This document shows, piece after piece, positions 24,641 to 32,116 of a stretch of DNA of 43,891 nucleotides. The DNA lies in the NCBI GenBank assembly GCA_964522215.1, contig CAZFVR010000012.1, forward strand, positions 1 through 43,891. The letters are read 5' to 3'. Every line of letters starts with the position of its first letter. Position 1 is the first letter of the stretch. Source of the stretch: CAG-390 sp964522215 (GTDB lineage Bacteria > Bacillota > Clostridia > Oscillospirales > CAG-272). A model generated the notes under the pieces. It was not told where the DNA came from and ran no database searches. It saw only the letters and a list, made by a program, of their open reading frames with translations. The position numbers and the translations under genes are program-made.

Positions 24641-24669
24641 ATTATAATCAACTTGGGGCGGGTTGTCAA
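24641..24669 (-). promoter_or_regulatory. Sigma-A promoter of the lipoprotein gene 23750-24535
   Basis: On the minus strand a perfect TTGACA (plus 24664-24669) and TATAAT (24641-24646) are 17 bases apart. The leader holds a GGCGCGGG/CCCGCGCC hairpin near 24561-24580. Confidence 0.9.
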
Positions 24670-24707
24670 GTCGACGTAACAGATAGTTGAAAAAAACGCT
24701 ATTAGGG

Positions 24708-24736
24708 TTGACATGAGATATGCTTCGTGGTATAAT
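24708..24736 (+). promoter_or_regulatory. Sigma-A promoter of the solute-binding protein gene
   Basis: A perfect TTGACA (24708-24713) and TATAAT (24731-24736) are 17 bases apart. It is back to back with the divergent promoter at 24641-24669. Confidence 0.92.
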
Positions 24737-24802
24737 AGCATGGAAGCTTTTGTTCGGCGTGTATACTCGTTGGGCTAAAAAACAAACAAAAAGGAAGGTA
24801 TT

Positions 24803-26287
24803 ATGAAACACACAAGACCGGTATTAAAGCTCATTGCCGCATCGATGTCCCTTTTGATGCTCATGAGTGCTCTTTGTGCGTGCGCTCAGCCCTCACAGGG
24901 TGGCGACACCACAGTGCCCGAGACCACAGTCTCAGTTGACATTCCGGAAACGACTACCGATATCTATGCAGACGTACCCGAAGGCAACTTTGACAGTGCA
25001 GAGATCCACGTGCTCAACAACACAAGCACATGGGCGCTCACCACAATGGAGTCCAGCGAGCAGCTGGGTGACACCATTGCCGATGCAATTACAAGACGTA
25101 ACGGCATTGTTGAATCCAAGCTTAATATTACGATCGTTTACGAGACCAACACCAACGTACAAAAGGCTGTTATAGCCGACCAAGAGACCCAGACCAACTA
25201 CTACGATTTCTTCTTTGACTCCGCCTCCAGCAATACAAAGCTTGCAATAGAGGGGAGGCTTGAAGACCTCAAGTCGCAGGATGCCATTCAGCTTGAAAAA
25301 GAATGGTGGTATCCCGCATCCACCAACAGCGTAGCTATCGGCGATGCCGTTTATATGGCATTTTCGGATGCTCACCTCCACTATCACGAGGGCTTTTATG
25401 TTACGGTATTCAACAAGGACCTGATGGGCAACTATGAGGGACTTGAGGACCCCTACAAGCTCGTTGAGGACGGCACATGGACGATCGAAAAGCTCAATGC
25501 CATGTCCAAGATCGTGGCGACCGACCTTGATGCCAACGGCAAAAAGGATATCACCGATGCCTCCAGCATCTACGGTCTTACCGCAAACTACAATTCCGGC
25601 GTTTCTATGATGCTTGGCTTTGATACCTCTCTGCTCAACTACGAGGGTCACAACATCCCCATGGCAAACTTTACGGGTGCTAACGAAAAGATAGTTGATG
25701 CCTACACCAAGGTACTGCAGACCATCTACGATACCACCCTTTGCGGCAGCTCGATCAGTGACGGTTACTCCAGCCTCGGCGGCAACCAGAACAAGGTCTT
25801 CTCCGAGGGTCGTGCGCTCTTTATCTACGAGGTCACAGGTACGCTCAAGCAGCACCGTGACGATCCCTTTACATACGGTATAGTTCCCTCTCCCAAGTAT
25901 GACGAGGCGCAAAAAAACTTCATCTCCCCCATCGCCGTAACGGTCGGTGCATTCTGCATCCCCGTAGGCTCTCCCGATGTTGAGCGCGCCGCCATCATTG
26001 CCGAGAATCTGGCTGCGACCTCTCACAAGGAGATAAAGCCCGCCTACTACACCGTTACCCTTTGCTACAAGTACAGCAAGGACCCCCAGTCTATCGCCAT
26101 TCTTGATACCGTATACCAAAACGGTCAGTTTGAGCTGGCATACGTTTACGGCTTCGGCTCTGTCAGAACTACGATAGAGAACGCCTTTAAGGCCAACAAG
26201 GCGGATATCAGCTCCAGCCTTGCAGGCATTAAAAAGGTAATTAACAATGCGATCAACAAGGCAAGAGTAGGCCTTGGAATAGACTGA
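24803..26287 (+). CDS. Extracellular solute-binding lipoprotein (family 1-like), no adjacent permease
   Basis: The protein has 494 residues. A lipobox (LCAC, Cys27) and a Thr/Pro/Glu linker precede the binding domain. Family features include the ITRRNGIVESKLNI segment, FNKDLMGNY, YKLVEDGTWTIEKLNAMSKI, and a calcium-loop-like DLDANGKKDITDASSIYGL. These resemble carbohydrate-binding SBPs of gut Clostridia. No permease or ATPase gene is nearby, so the transporter is elsewhere or the protein acts only as a binder. GGAAGG precedes the ATG. A LamG surface protein follows after 26 bases and is probably co-transcribed. The codon usage and strong promoter suggest high expression. Confidence 0.88.
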   Translation: MKHTRPVLKLIAASMSLLMLMSALCACAQPSQGGDTTVPETTVSVDIPETTTDIYADVPEGNFDSAEIHVLNNTSTWALTTMESSEQLGDTIADAITRRNGIVESKLNITIVYETNTNVQKAVIADQETQTNYYDFFFDSASSNTKLAIEGRLEDLKSQDAIQLEKEWWYPASTNSVAIGDAVYMAFSDAHLHYHEGFYVTVFNKDLMGNYEGLEDPYKLVEDGTWTIEKLNAMSKIVATDLDANGKKDITDASSIYGLTANYNSGVSMMLGFDTSLLNYEGHNIPMANFTGANEKIVDAYTKVLQTIYDTTLCGSSISDGYSSLGGNQNKVFSEGRALFIYEVTGTLKQHRDDPFTYGIVPSPKYDEAQKNFISPIAVTVGAFCIPVGSPDVERAAIIAENLAATSHKEIKPAYYTVTLCYKYSKDPQSIAILDTVYQNGQFELAYVYGFGSVRTTIENAFKANKADISSSLAGIKKVINNAINKARVGLGID

Positions 26288-26313
26288 GCCGCGTGACTGC
26301 AAAAGGAGAAAAA

Positions 26314-27393
26314 ATGAAAAAGCTAATATCCCTTATCATAACCATTATGATGATAGCGGCACTGGCGCTCACCGCATCCGCCGCCAACCCCTCCGACGGT
26401 CTTGTTACCGACGGTCTTATCGTTCACTACACCTTTGACGAGTATGATCCCGTAAGCCAGACCTATGCCGGCACAGTTGCCAACGCCCCCCTCGCCATTG
26501 AAAAGATGATGGGTACTGCCAACGTCAGCGACGGTCCTGTCGGCAAGGCCGTATACTTTGACGGTGAGACCGTCTTCCAGGCTGATTCCACCGTTTTCGG
26601 CACCAACTACAACTCCCTTACCGCCCTCACATACTCTATGTGGGTATATGCCGACGTCTTCCCCGTTGAAAATGCAGACGGTAACCAGTATCCCTTTACC
26701 ACATTCAGCTGGGATGTAGGCTCTTATCACCTTATCTTCGTATGGGGCAATTATCCCGGCTCCTGCCAGATGACAGTTAAGGGTGCAACCTCTCCCACCG
26801 GCGGTGCGTACTCCACCAGCACCTACTACCGCACTCCCCCGACAGAGACCGGCAAATGGGTGCTTATGACATGGACATACGATGTAAACACCGCCACAGC
26901 TAACTACTATGCCAACGGCGAGCTTTTGGAGACTGCCACATACTCCGCCGCAGTTCCGATCAATATTGACGGTATCAGCGTGGGCGGTCACTACGAGTAC
27001 AAAAACTTCTACAAGGGCTACATAGATGATCTTCGCATCTACGACCGCGTGCTCAGCGCAGACGAGATCACACAGCTCTACCTCTCGGGTAACGATACAG
27101 TAGTTCCCGCACCCACCGCAGTAGCCGATGTGGAGACCACACCGCCCGAGACCACTGCAGCTCCCGCGGCAGAGACCACTGCAGCTCCCGCCGATGATAC
27201 CACCGCACAGGCACCTGCCGAAACCACTGCCGCCCCTACAACCACAGCAGCTGCTGCTGACGATGCCGCGACCACTGCTGCCCCTGATGCTGCGAAGAGC
27301 GGTTGCGGCTCGGCCATTGCCGGCACTGCCGCCATCGCCATGGCAGTTGCCATCCTCGGCAGCGCACTTATAGCGAAAAAAGAAGATAAATAA
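26314..27393 (+). CDS. LamG-domain surface protein with C-terminal membrane anchor
   Basis: The protein has 359 residues. A signal peptide with an ASA-A cleavage site is followed by a concanavalin A-like (LamG/Laminin_G_3) domain at about 24-260, with YTFDEYD, YSMWVYADV, WVLMTWTYD and the ending GYIDDLRIYDRVLSADEI. A Thr/Ala/Pro-rich spacer (about 268-325) leads to a hydrophobic segment (AIAMAVAILGSALIA) and a KKEDK tail, so it should be held in the membrane with the LamG domain outside. LamG domains bind glycans. AAAGGAG 8 bases upstream fixes the start at 26314. Position right after a solute-binding lipoprotein suggests a joint glycan-capture role. Confidence 0.88.
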   Translation: MKKLISLIITIMMIAALALTASAANPSDGLVTDGLIVHYTFDEYDPVSQTYAGTVANAPLAIEKMMGTANVSDGPVGKAVYFDGETVFQADSTVFGTNYNSLTALTYSMWVYADVFPVENADGNQYPFTTFSWDVGSYHLIFVWGNYPGSCQMTVKGATSPTGGAYSTSTYYRTPPTETGKWVLMTWTYDVNTATANYYANGELLETATYSAAVPINIDGISVGGHYEYKNFYKGYIDDLRIYDRVLSADEITQLYLSGNDTVVPAPTAVADVETTPPETTAAPAAETTAAPADDTTAQAPAETTAAPTTTAAAADDAATTAAPDAAKSGCGSAIAGTAAIAMAVAILGSALIAKKEDK

Positions 27394-27406
27394 TTATTCT
27401 CAAAAA

Positions 27407-27437
27407 GTCAGCGGGTGACCGCCGGGCACCCGCTGAC
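27407..27437. promoter_or_regulatory. Stem-loop after the LamG gene
   Basis: A perfect 11-bp stem (GTCAGCGGGTG with CACCCGCTGAC). On the plus strand no T-run follows. On the minus strand five Ts do, so as an intrinsic terminator it points against the flanking genes. Confidence 0.6.
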
Positions 27438-27535
27438 CGCAAAAACAGAAAATACAGGTAAGCCATCCCCAAACGCAGGGCTTTATGACACCAATATAAA
27501 TGGAGGGCGCGCCGCAGGCGAGCTGCAACAAAGAT

Positions 27536-28183
27536 ATGAAAAACTCAACCTCCGCCGCAGAAAATAAGCGCGGTCTGTTTATAGTTCTTGAGGGCGGTGA
27601 CGGCTGCGGCAAGACCACCCAAGCGGCAGAGCTTTGCCGCCGCCTTACCGAGGCGCGCGGGCGGCGCTGCCTTTCCGAGCGCGAGCCGGATCAGCGTGAT
27701 ATAGTTGGCGCGGTGATACGCGCATCCTATTTCGGCAGTGTAAAGCTCCTGCCGGAATCTGTCGCCTACATGCATGTGGCGGACAGGCTTGAGCATATAG
27801 ATTTTATGCTTCCCAAGCTTTTGGAGGGTCAGGATATCGTTTGCGACAGATATTACATCTCCAACATGGCCTACAACCGCACAGATCGCCTTTCAATGGA
27901 GCAGATATACGAGCTCAATCGCCCCTGCTTTGAGGCCCTTGACCCGGATCTGATCATATATCTTGATGTCACACCCGAGGTATCGGCTGCACGCCGTGCC
28001 GCGGACAGATCCTCACGCGAGACCTACGATGCCGATGAAACACAGCGGCGCGTGCTTGCGGGATATAATGCTGCGCTGGCGTATCTTGGCGAGCGCGGGC
28101 GGCGCATTGCGCGCATTAATGCCGATCTGCCTGCCGCAGAGGTCTCCGAGGCCATATGGGCAGCAGTTTGCGAGCTGTTATAA
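27536..28183 (+). CDS. tmk: Thymidylate kinase
   Basis: The protein has 215 residues. It phosphorylates dTMP to dTDP with ATP. The P-loop GGDGCGKT is at 20-27, the substrate loop is EREPDQRDIVG, the DRYYISNMAY motif follows, and a lid region has RRAADRSSRETYD. The start is uncertain: ATG 27536 lacks a good site directly upstream, while GGAGGG lies at 27502-27507 next to an in-frame ATG at 27500 that has none. A CGCC GCA GGCG hairpin lies between them. The unusual REPDQRD in place of REPGGT is seen in some Clostridial dTMP kinases and should be compatible with function. Confidence 0.9.
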   Translation: MKNSTSAAENKRGLFIVLEGGDGCGKTTQAAELCRRLTEARGRRCLSEREPDQRDIVGAVIRASYFGSVKLLPESVAYMHVADRLEHIDFMLPKLLEGQDIVCDRYYISNMAYNRTDRLSMEQIYELNRPCFEALDPDLIIYLDVTPEVSAARRAADRSSRETYDADETQRRVLAGYNAALAYLGERGRRIARINADLPAAEVSEAIWAAVCELL

Positions 28184-28189
28184 AGAATA

Positions 28190-28240
28190 AAGGGACAACA
28201 CCAAGGCATAGATCAAGTCTTGGCGCTGTCCCTTGTTTTT
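28190..28240 (+). terminator. Intrinsic terminator of tmk
   Basis: AAGGGACA/TGTCCCTT with an inner CCAAG/CTTGG pairing is followed by GTTTTT. Confidence 0.85.
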
Positions 28241-28257
28241 AAAAAGAGGTGATCAAC

Positions 28258-29772
28258 ATGAAAAAAACAGGAACACACACCAAAATGCATCTTTTAAGAC
28301 TCACGGCGGTATTTCTTATCCTTATAATGCTGATACCATCTGCTATCGCATGCACGCCGGGCGGCGGCGAGGATACCACCGTGGCGCCGGAAAGCTCAAA
28401 CGCGCCGCAGGAAGAAACCATCGTGCCCGCGACCGACGGCGATACCACAACAGCCGCCCCCGAGACTACAAAAGAAGAGAAAAAAGAGGTGAGATCGTTG
28501 AAGATCTTGGCAATAGGCAACAGCTTTTCTACCGATGCAATGCAATATCTGTGGCAGATCTGCCGCGATGGCGGCGTTGAGGAGGTAGTGCTTGGCAACC
28601 TTTATTACGGCGGCTGCAGCATAAGCCAGCACCTGGCGTTTGCAAAGTCGGATGATGATGCCTACACATACTACAAAAATACAACAGGCGAGTGGAAAAA
28701 AACAGAAAAATATAAAATGTCACAGGCACTCGCCGATGAAGAATGGGATATAGTTACATTCCAGCAGACCTCCAAGACCTGCGGCCTGCGCTCAAGCTAT
28801 TCCTCCCTCCCCGCGCTCGTCTCGCATGTGCGCGGCAAGCTGCCATCGTCACGCTTCATGTTCCACATGACATGGGCCTATCAGCAGGACAGCACTCACG
28901 ATTCCTTCCCGAACTATGATAAGAGCCAGCAAAGGATGTATGATATGATCATCGATTGCACCCGCGAGTGCGTTGAAAAGAGCGGCAGCTTTGAGACGGT
29001 CATACCCTGCATGACATCGATACAGAACGCCCGCACGTCCTTTCTTGGCGATACCCTCACGCGTGACGGCTACCACCTTGATTACAACATAGGCCGCTAT
29101 ATTGCGGGCCTTACCTGGTACGCCGTGCTGACGGGCGGAGATGTGGATGCGATAAAGTATAATCCCTCCCCCGCCGCCATCAGCGATGATATGCTGGCAG
29201 TGGCGCGCGAGGCGGTCAAAAACGCCATGGCATCCCCGCTTGCGGTGACAGACTCGGCGATCAAGACCGGCAAACGCGGGAACGGAACATCGGCAGATGA
29301 CCCAACGGTCGAGCTTATCCCCGCCGATTTCTTTGAGGCGGATAAGACCCTTGCCGCCGCAAACGGTGTGGATCTTACAAAATACACCCTCCTTGAGTGG
29401 GGATATCTTGAAAACGCCTACTGGTACTGCACGTCACAGGCGGGCACGCAGACCCCGGGGACTTCAAGCTCCACCTATCACCAAAATGTGTGTTCCGATC
29501 GCAAGTATTCGCTTGACGAGCTGCCTCTCGGCACGCTGTTTATTGCGGACGAGGGCTGGCAGTACCGTATAGATATCTATACCGATGCCAATCAAAAGTA
29601 CGACGGCAAGCGTCCGGGCATGATAACACAGCGCTTCTATCAGCTGGATGCCGCCCTTATGGGCAATGCCACACTTTTGGCGTGGAATATTTCGTCCAAT
29701 CCCAAGCGCGATATCTCAAAGATCTACGCTCAGGCGGCCTGCCACCTCCGCGTGTACCTGCCCAAGCAGTAA
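28258..29772 (+). CDS. SGNH-hydrolase-type lipoprotein (DUF4886-like)
   Basis: The protein has 504 residues. A lipobox (IAC, Cys32) and a Thr/Glu/Pro linker lead to an SGNH domain at about 80-325. The block I motif is AIGNSFS with S89 as likely nucleophile, an Asn/Gly-containing block (YYGGCSIS) follows, and block V is D270-G-Y-H273. This matches DUF4886 SGNH hydrolases, which probably remove acyl groups from glycans outside the cell. The C-terminal 160 residues form a second module (LLEWGYLENAYWYCTS...) that I do not recognise. GAGGTGAT precedes the ATG. The gene is alone, with terminators on both sides. Confidence 0.85.
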   Translation: MKKTGTHTKMHLLRLTAVFLILIMLIPSAIACTPGGGEDTTVAPESSNAPQEETIVPATDGDTTTAAPETTKEEKKEVRSLKILAIGNSFSTDAMQYLWQICRDGGVEEVVLGNLYYGGCSISQHLAFAKSDDDAYTYYKNTTGEWKKTEKYKMSQALADEEWDIVTFQQTSKTCGLRSSYSSLPALVSHVRGKLPSSRFMFHMTWAYQQDSTHDSFPNYDKSQQRMYDMIIDCTRECVEKSGSFETVIPCMTSIQNARTSFLGDTLTRDGYHLDYNIGRYIAGLTWYAVLTGGDVDAIKYNPSPAAISDDMLAVAREAVKNAMASPLAVTDSAIKTGKRGNGTSADDPTVELIPADFFEADKTLAAANGVDLTKYTLLEWGYLENAYWYCTSQAGTQTPGTSSSTYHQNVCSDRKYSLDELPLGTLFIADEGWQYRIDIYTDANQKYDGKRPGMITQRFYQLDAALMGNATLLAWNISSNPKRDISKIYAQAACHLRVYLPKQ

Positions 29773-29798
29773 GGTATCGCGCAGCGATAAAAGATATG

Positions 29799-29829
29799 AA
29801 AAGACAGCGGCTGTGCCGCTGTCTTTTTT
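29799..29829 (+). terminator. Intrinsic terminator of the SGNH lipoprotein gene
   Basis: AAAAGACAGCGGC pairs with GCCGCTGTCTTTT around TGT and is followed by TT. A small TATCG/CGATA hairpin lies between stop and terminator. Confidence 0.92.
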
Positions 29830-29830
29830 G

Positions 29831-29945
29831 CGTGCGCCGCGCGGTGCGCGGAGTGATATGTTCCGCTTAGCGGCGCTTGATATGCTCGCCGATTTTTGCG
29901 TAAGCAAAAAATTCATATTAAAATGCAAGCGATATCTAACAGATA
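29831..29945 (+). repeat. Hairpin/GTGATAT dispersed element, copy D (degenerate)
   Basis: Order: hairpin around 29832-29852 (GTGCGCCGCGCGGTGCGC), GTGATAT 29853-29859, hairpin 29860-29875 (TTCCGC...GCGG), TTGATAT 29877-29883, hairpin TTTTTGCGTAAGCAAAAA, TTCATAT, then GCAAGCGATATC. It begins directly after the terminator of the SGNH gene. It is shorter and more divergent than copies A-C. Confidence 0.7.
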
Positions 29946-29968
29946 AATGACCGCCTGGCGTATAAATA

Positions 29969-30002
29969 TACCCAAAGATCGTATTGGCGCGATCTTTGGG
30001 TA
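29969..30002 (-). terminator. Stem-loop, probable terminator of the isomerase gene
   Basis: TACCCAAAGATCG and CGATCTTTGGGTA form a 13-bp stem. The minus-strand downstream sequence is TATTTATACG, only moderately T-rich. Confidence 0.6.
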
Positions 30003-30013
30003 ATATCCACTCG

Positions 30014-30889
30014 TCAGTCCTGCTCTATCATTGCGATAAGCCCGCGGCCGATGGTCACCATAAAGGCGGCGGCATCCGGCAGCTGCTCGGGGCGGAAGTT
30101 CTTAAGGAAGGAATCCGCCTCGTATGTAAACTCGCCCTTATAGTTTATGTCATGCAGGGCGCGGCAGATGGACTGCCAATCCATCCTGCCCATGCCGGGC
30201 AGAGTGTGCGTATCCTCGCGGAAGTTATTATCATGCACATGGAGCGCACCCAGGCGGTCATGCCCGAGTATCCTTATTGACTCGGCGGTATCCTCGCCCA
30301 CCAGTCCGCAATGGCCAAGATCGAGGCAGGCGGTCACCCACTCGCTGTCAAGCTCATCGATAAACTGTGCAAGCTCCTCCGGCCGCGCCGCAACATCGTA
30401 ATCGATAAAACGGCGGAGAGGATTCATCTGCCACATATTCTCAACCGCCACCTTTATGCCAAGGTCGCGGCAAAGCGGGATCATTGAGCGGTAATAATCA
30501 AGGTTTTCGCTGTGCATATCCTCGGCGTACACGGCAAAATCGCGGTAGTGGAGCGGGTGAACCACTATAGTCTCCGCGCCGAGTATCGCCGCCACCTCTA
30601 TCGAGCGCAAAACGCTCGGCTGAGCTATCTCGTCGCGCACATGCGGATCTTCCCAATGGAAGGAAAACGGTGCGTGTGCTTGATTAAAGACTATGCCGTG
30701 CTCATCGGCAAAGCGGCGCTGTGCCTCAGTGTACTCGCGCCAATCCTCGGCAAGATAGTGAGAGGCGGCATTGACCATTGAAAACAATGACATATCAATG
30801 GCATCATACCCCGCACGCTTTAAAAGAAGGTTGCCCTCCTCAAAGCCAAGTCTTGCTACTGCATTTGAGTTTTGCGTTGACAGTTTCAT
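30014..30889 (-). CDS. Sugar phosphate isomerase/epimerase-like TIM barrel
   Basis: The protein has 291 residues and no signal peptide. It belongs to the xylose-isomerase-like/AP-endonuclease-2 superfamily, which includes sugar isomerases and epimerases. Metal-ligand positions are visible in VAVENMW (Glu), CLDLGHCG (Asp, His), HVHDN (His, Asp) and FTYEAD near the C-terminus (Glu). The start is either ATG 30889 or GTG 30901; neither has a strong ribosome site, and GGGTAAG before 30889 is slightly better. It follows the unknown protein gene 30953-32038 by about 60 bases and is probably in the same operon. The substrate is not predictable. Confidence 0.87.
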   Translation of the reverse strand: MKLSTQNSNAVARLGFEEGNLLLKRAGYDAIDMSLFSMVNAASHYLAEDWREYTEAQRRFADEHGIVFNQAHAPFSFHWEDPHVRDEIAQPSVLRSIEVAAILGAETIVVHPLHYRDFAVYAEDMHSENLDYYRSMIPLCRDLGIKVAVENMWQMNPLRRFIDYDVAARPEELAQFIDELDSEWVTACLDLGHCGLVGEDTAESIRILGHDRLGALHVHDNNFREDTHTLPGMGRMDWQSICRALHDINYKGEFTYEADSFLKNFRPEQLPDAAAFMVTIGRGLIAMIEQD

Positions 30890-30952
30890 TTTCTTACCCA
30901 CGCTCTCGCACCGCGAAAGCGCCTTTCGGTTTTATTTTTTAAGCCCATCGGC

Positions 30953-32038
30953 TCACTCTGCAATATCAAACAGCCGCTCGCCCTCGCCGGTGTAGCGGCA
31001 GAGCTTAACATCGGTCGAGAAATATCTCACGCCGTCGCGCACGGTCTTTTTCTCAAAGGAGATATAATAATAGCCGTCACCTACCGAATAAATGCCGGTC
31101 TGTCCCTTGGGGAAGGTGGAGTACCAAAGGTCGTTTGCCTCGTCATGGCCGCCCACCGCCTTGAGGGAGAGCATTTTTGCGTTGATGCCAAGCCCCGGCA
31201 CCTCGCGCTCGATCGGTGCTTTTGCGCCGTCTATCAAAAACAGCGGCGGGTTTTTATATTGCGGCTTTTTGCCGACATAAACAGATACCAGCCACGCATC
31301 AAGGTAGCTGTCATACTCAAGATTTTGCACGCCCCAGGTGGTGTTGCCGGTGTAAAGGAAGAACCGCTCGCGGCTTCTCGTTCCGCTGTGATGCGGGGCT
31401 GACTGAGAGAGCGGGCGTGCCGCCGCCGCGACCTCTGCGGGGTCGAACATCATGATGATCTGATTATCGTTATCGGTGCGGTCCACATTGCCGTAAATGC
31501 CGTAGGCCACAAAAAGCATGCGGGGAGAGCCGACGGGTGCGCCGGGCACAGGGCCAAAGCCGGTGCCGTCAATGCCCGAGCAGGCATAGCGGTGGTCACT
31601 GCCGTCTGCGTTTTTTGCGGCGTAGTCCTCCGCTACCTCCGGCAGATAGGCGGCGCGCATTATGCCGTCGCGCTCGGCATCCATGCCCACGCGGTCTATG
31701 CTGTCAACATCAAAAATAGCCACATAAAAGGCATCCTCATCGGCCAAAGCCACGCCTGTCCGATTCATAATGCCGCGGCCGATCGAGTCATGCTTGTATT
31801 CTATCGAGCCCCAAACACGGCGGTCGGCCTCGTTATAGGCAATGCAACCCAGGTGACCTGTAAGACCGGTTACCGTACCGATTATATTGCCCTCCATATC
31901 CGCCTTGACCAGCGCGGTGGTGAAGGAATAATAGATATATTTATGCTCGCTGTCAATGGCAATGCCCTGAACATGCCCCTCCGGGAACTCGTCTACCGTC
32001 ACAAGCCTCGGCAGTGCGGCGATCTCTTGTGCTGTCAT
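30953..32038 (-). CDS. Unrecognised cytosolic protein, probable beta-propeller
   Basis: The protein has 361 residues with no signal peptide or membrane segment. It opens with EFPEGHVQGIAIDSEHKYIYYSFTTALVKAD, followed by repeated beta-strand units with G-x-I-x-Y features (LGCIAYNEADRRVWGSIEY, VQNLEYDSYLDAWLVSVYVG, GYYYISFEKK), as in six- or seven-bladed propellers. I do not recognise a named family. GGAG 7 bases upstream of the ATG supports the start. A strong promoter lies just upstream, inside the 3' end of the GT4-CsaB gene. Its partner is the isomerase-like gene downstream, so a role in carbohydrate metabolism is an inference from context. Confidence 0.8.
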   Translation of the reverse strand: MTAQEIAALPRLVTVDEFPEGHVQGIAIDSEHKYIYYSFTTALVKADMEGNIIGTVTGLTGHLGCIAYNEADRRVWGSIEYKHDSIGRGIMNRTGVALADEDAFYVAIFDVDSIDRVGMDAERDGIMRAAYLPEVAEDYAAKNADGSDHRYACSGIDGTGFGPVPGAPVGSPRMLFVAYGIYGNVDRTDNDNQIIMMFDPAEVAAAARPLSQSAPHHSGTRSRERFFLYTGNTTWGVQNLEYDSYLDAWLVSVYVGKKPQYKNPPLFLIDGAKAPIEREVPGLGINAKMLSLKAVGGHDEANDLWYSTFPKGQTGIYSVGDGYYYISFEKKTVRDGVRYFSTDVKLCRYTGEGERLFDIAE

Positions 32039-32087
32039 CTCTGTCTCCGTTCTGTTAGTTGTTTTCAGACCTTAGGTCATCAAGATA

Positions 32088-32116
32088 ATTATACTGCCGC
32101 GGCAGGGAGATGTCAA
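32088..32116 (-). promoter_or_regulatory. Sigma-A promoter of the unknown protein-isomerase operon
   Basis: On the minus strand TTGACA (plus 32111-32116) and TATAAT (32088-32093) are 17 bases apart. The -35 overlaps the last codons of the upstream fusion gene. Confidence 0.88.

Noticed and set aside
24932..26302. 456-residue minus-strand frame opposite the solute-binding protein
   Set aside because: Gly/Val-rich shadow frame produced by the codon usage of a highly expressed gene; no ribosome site.
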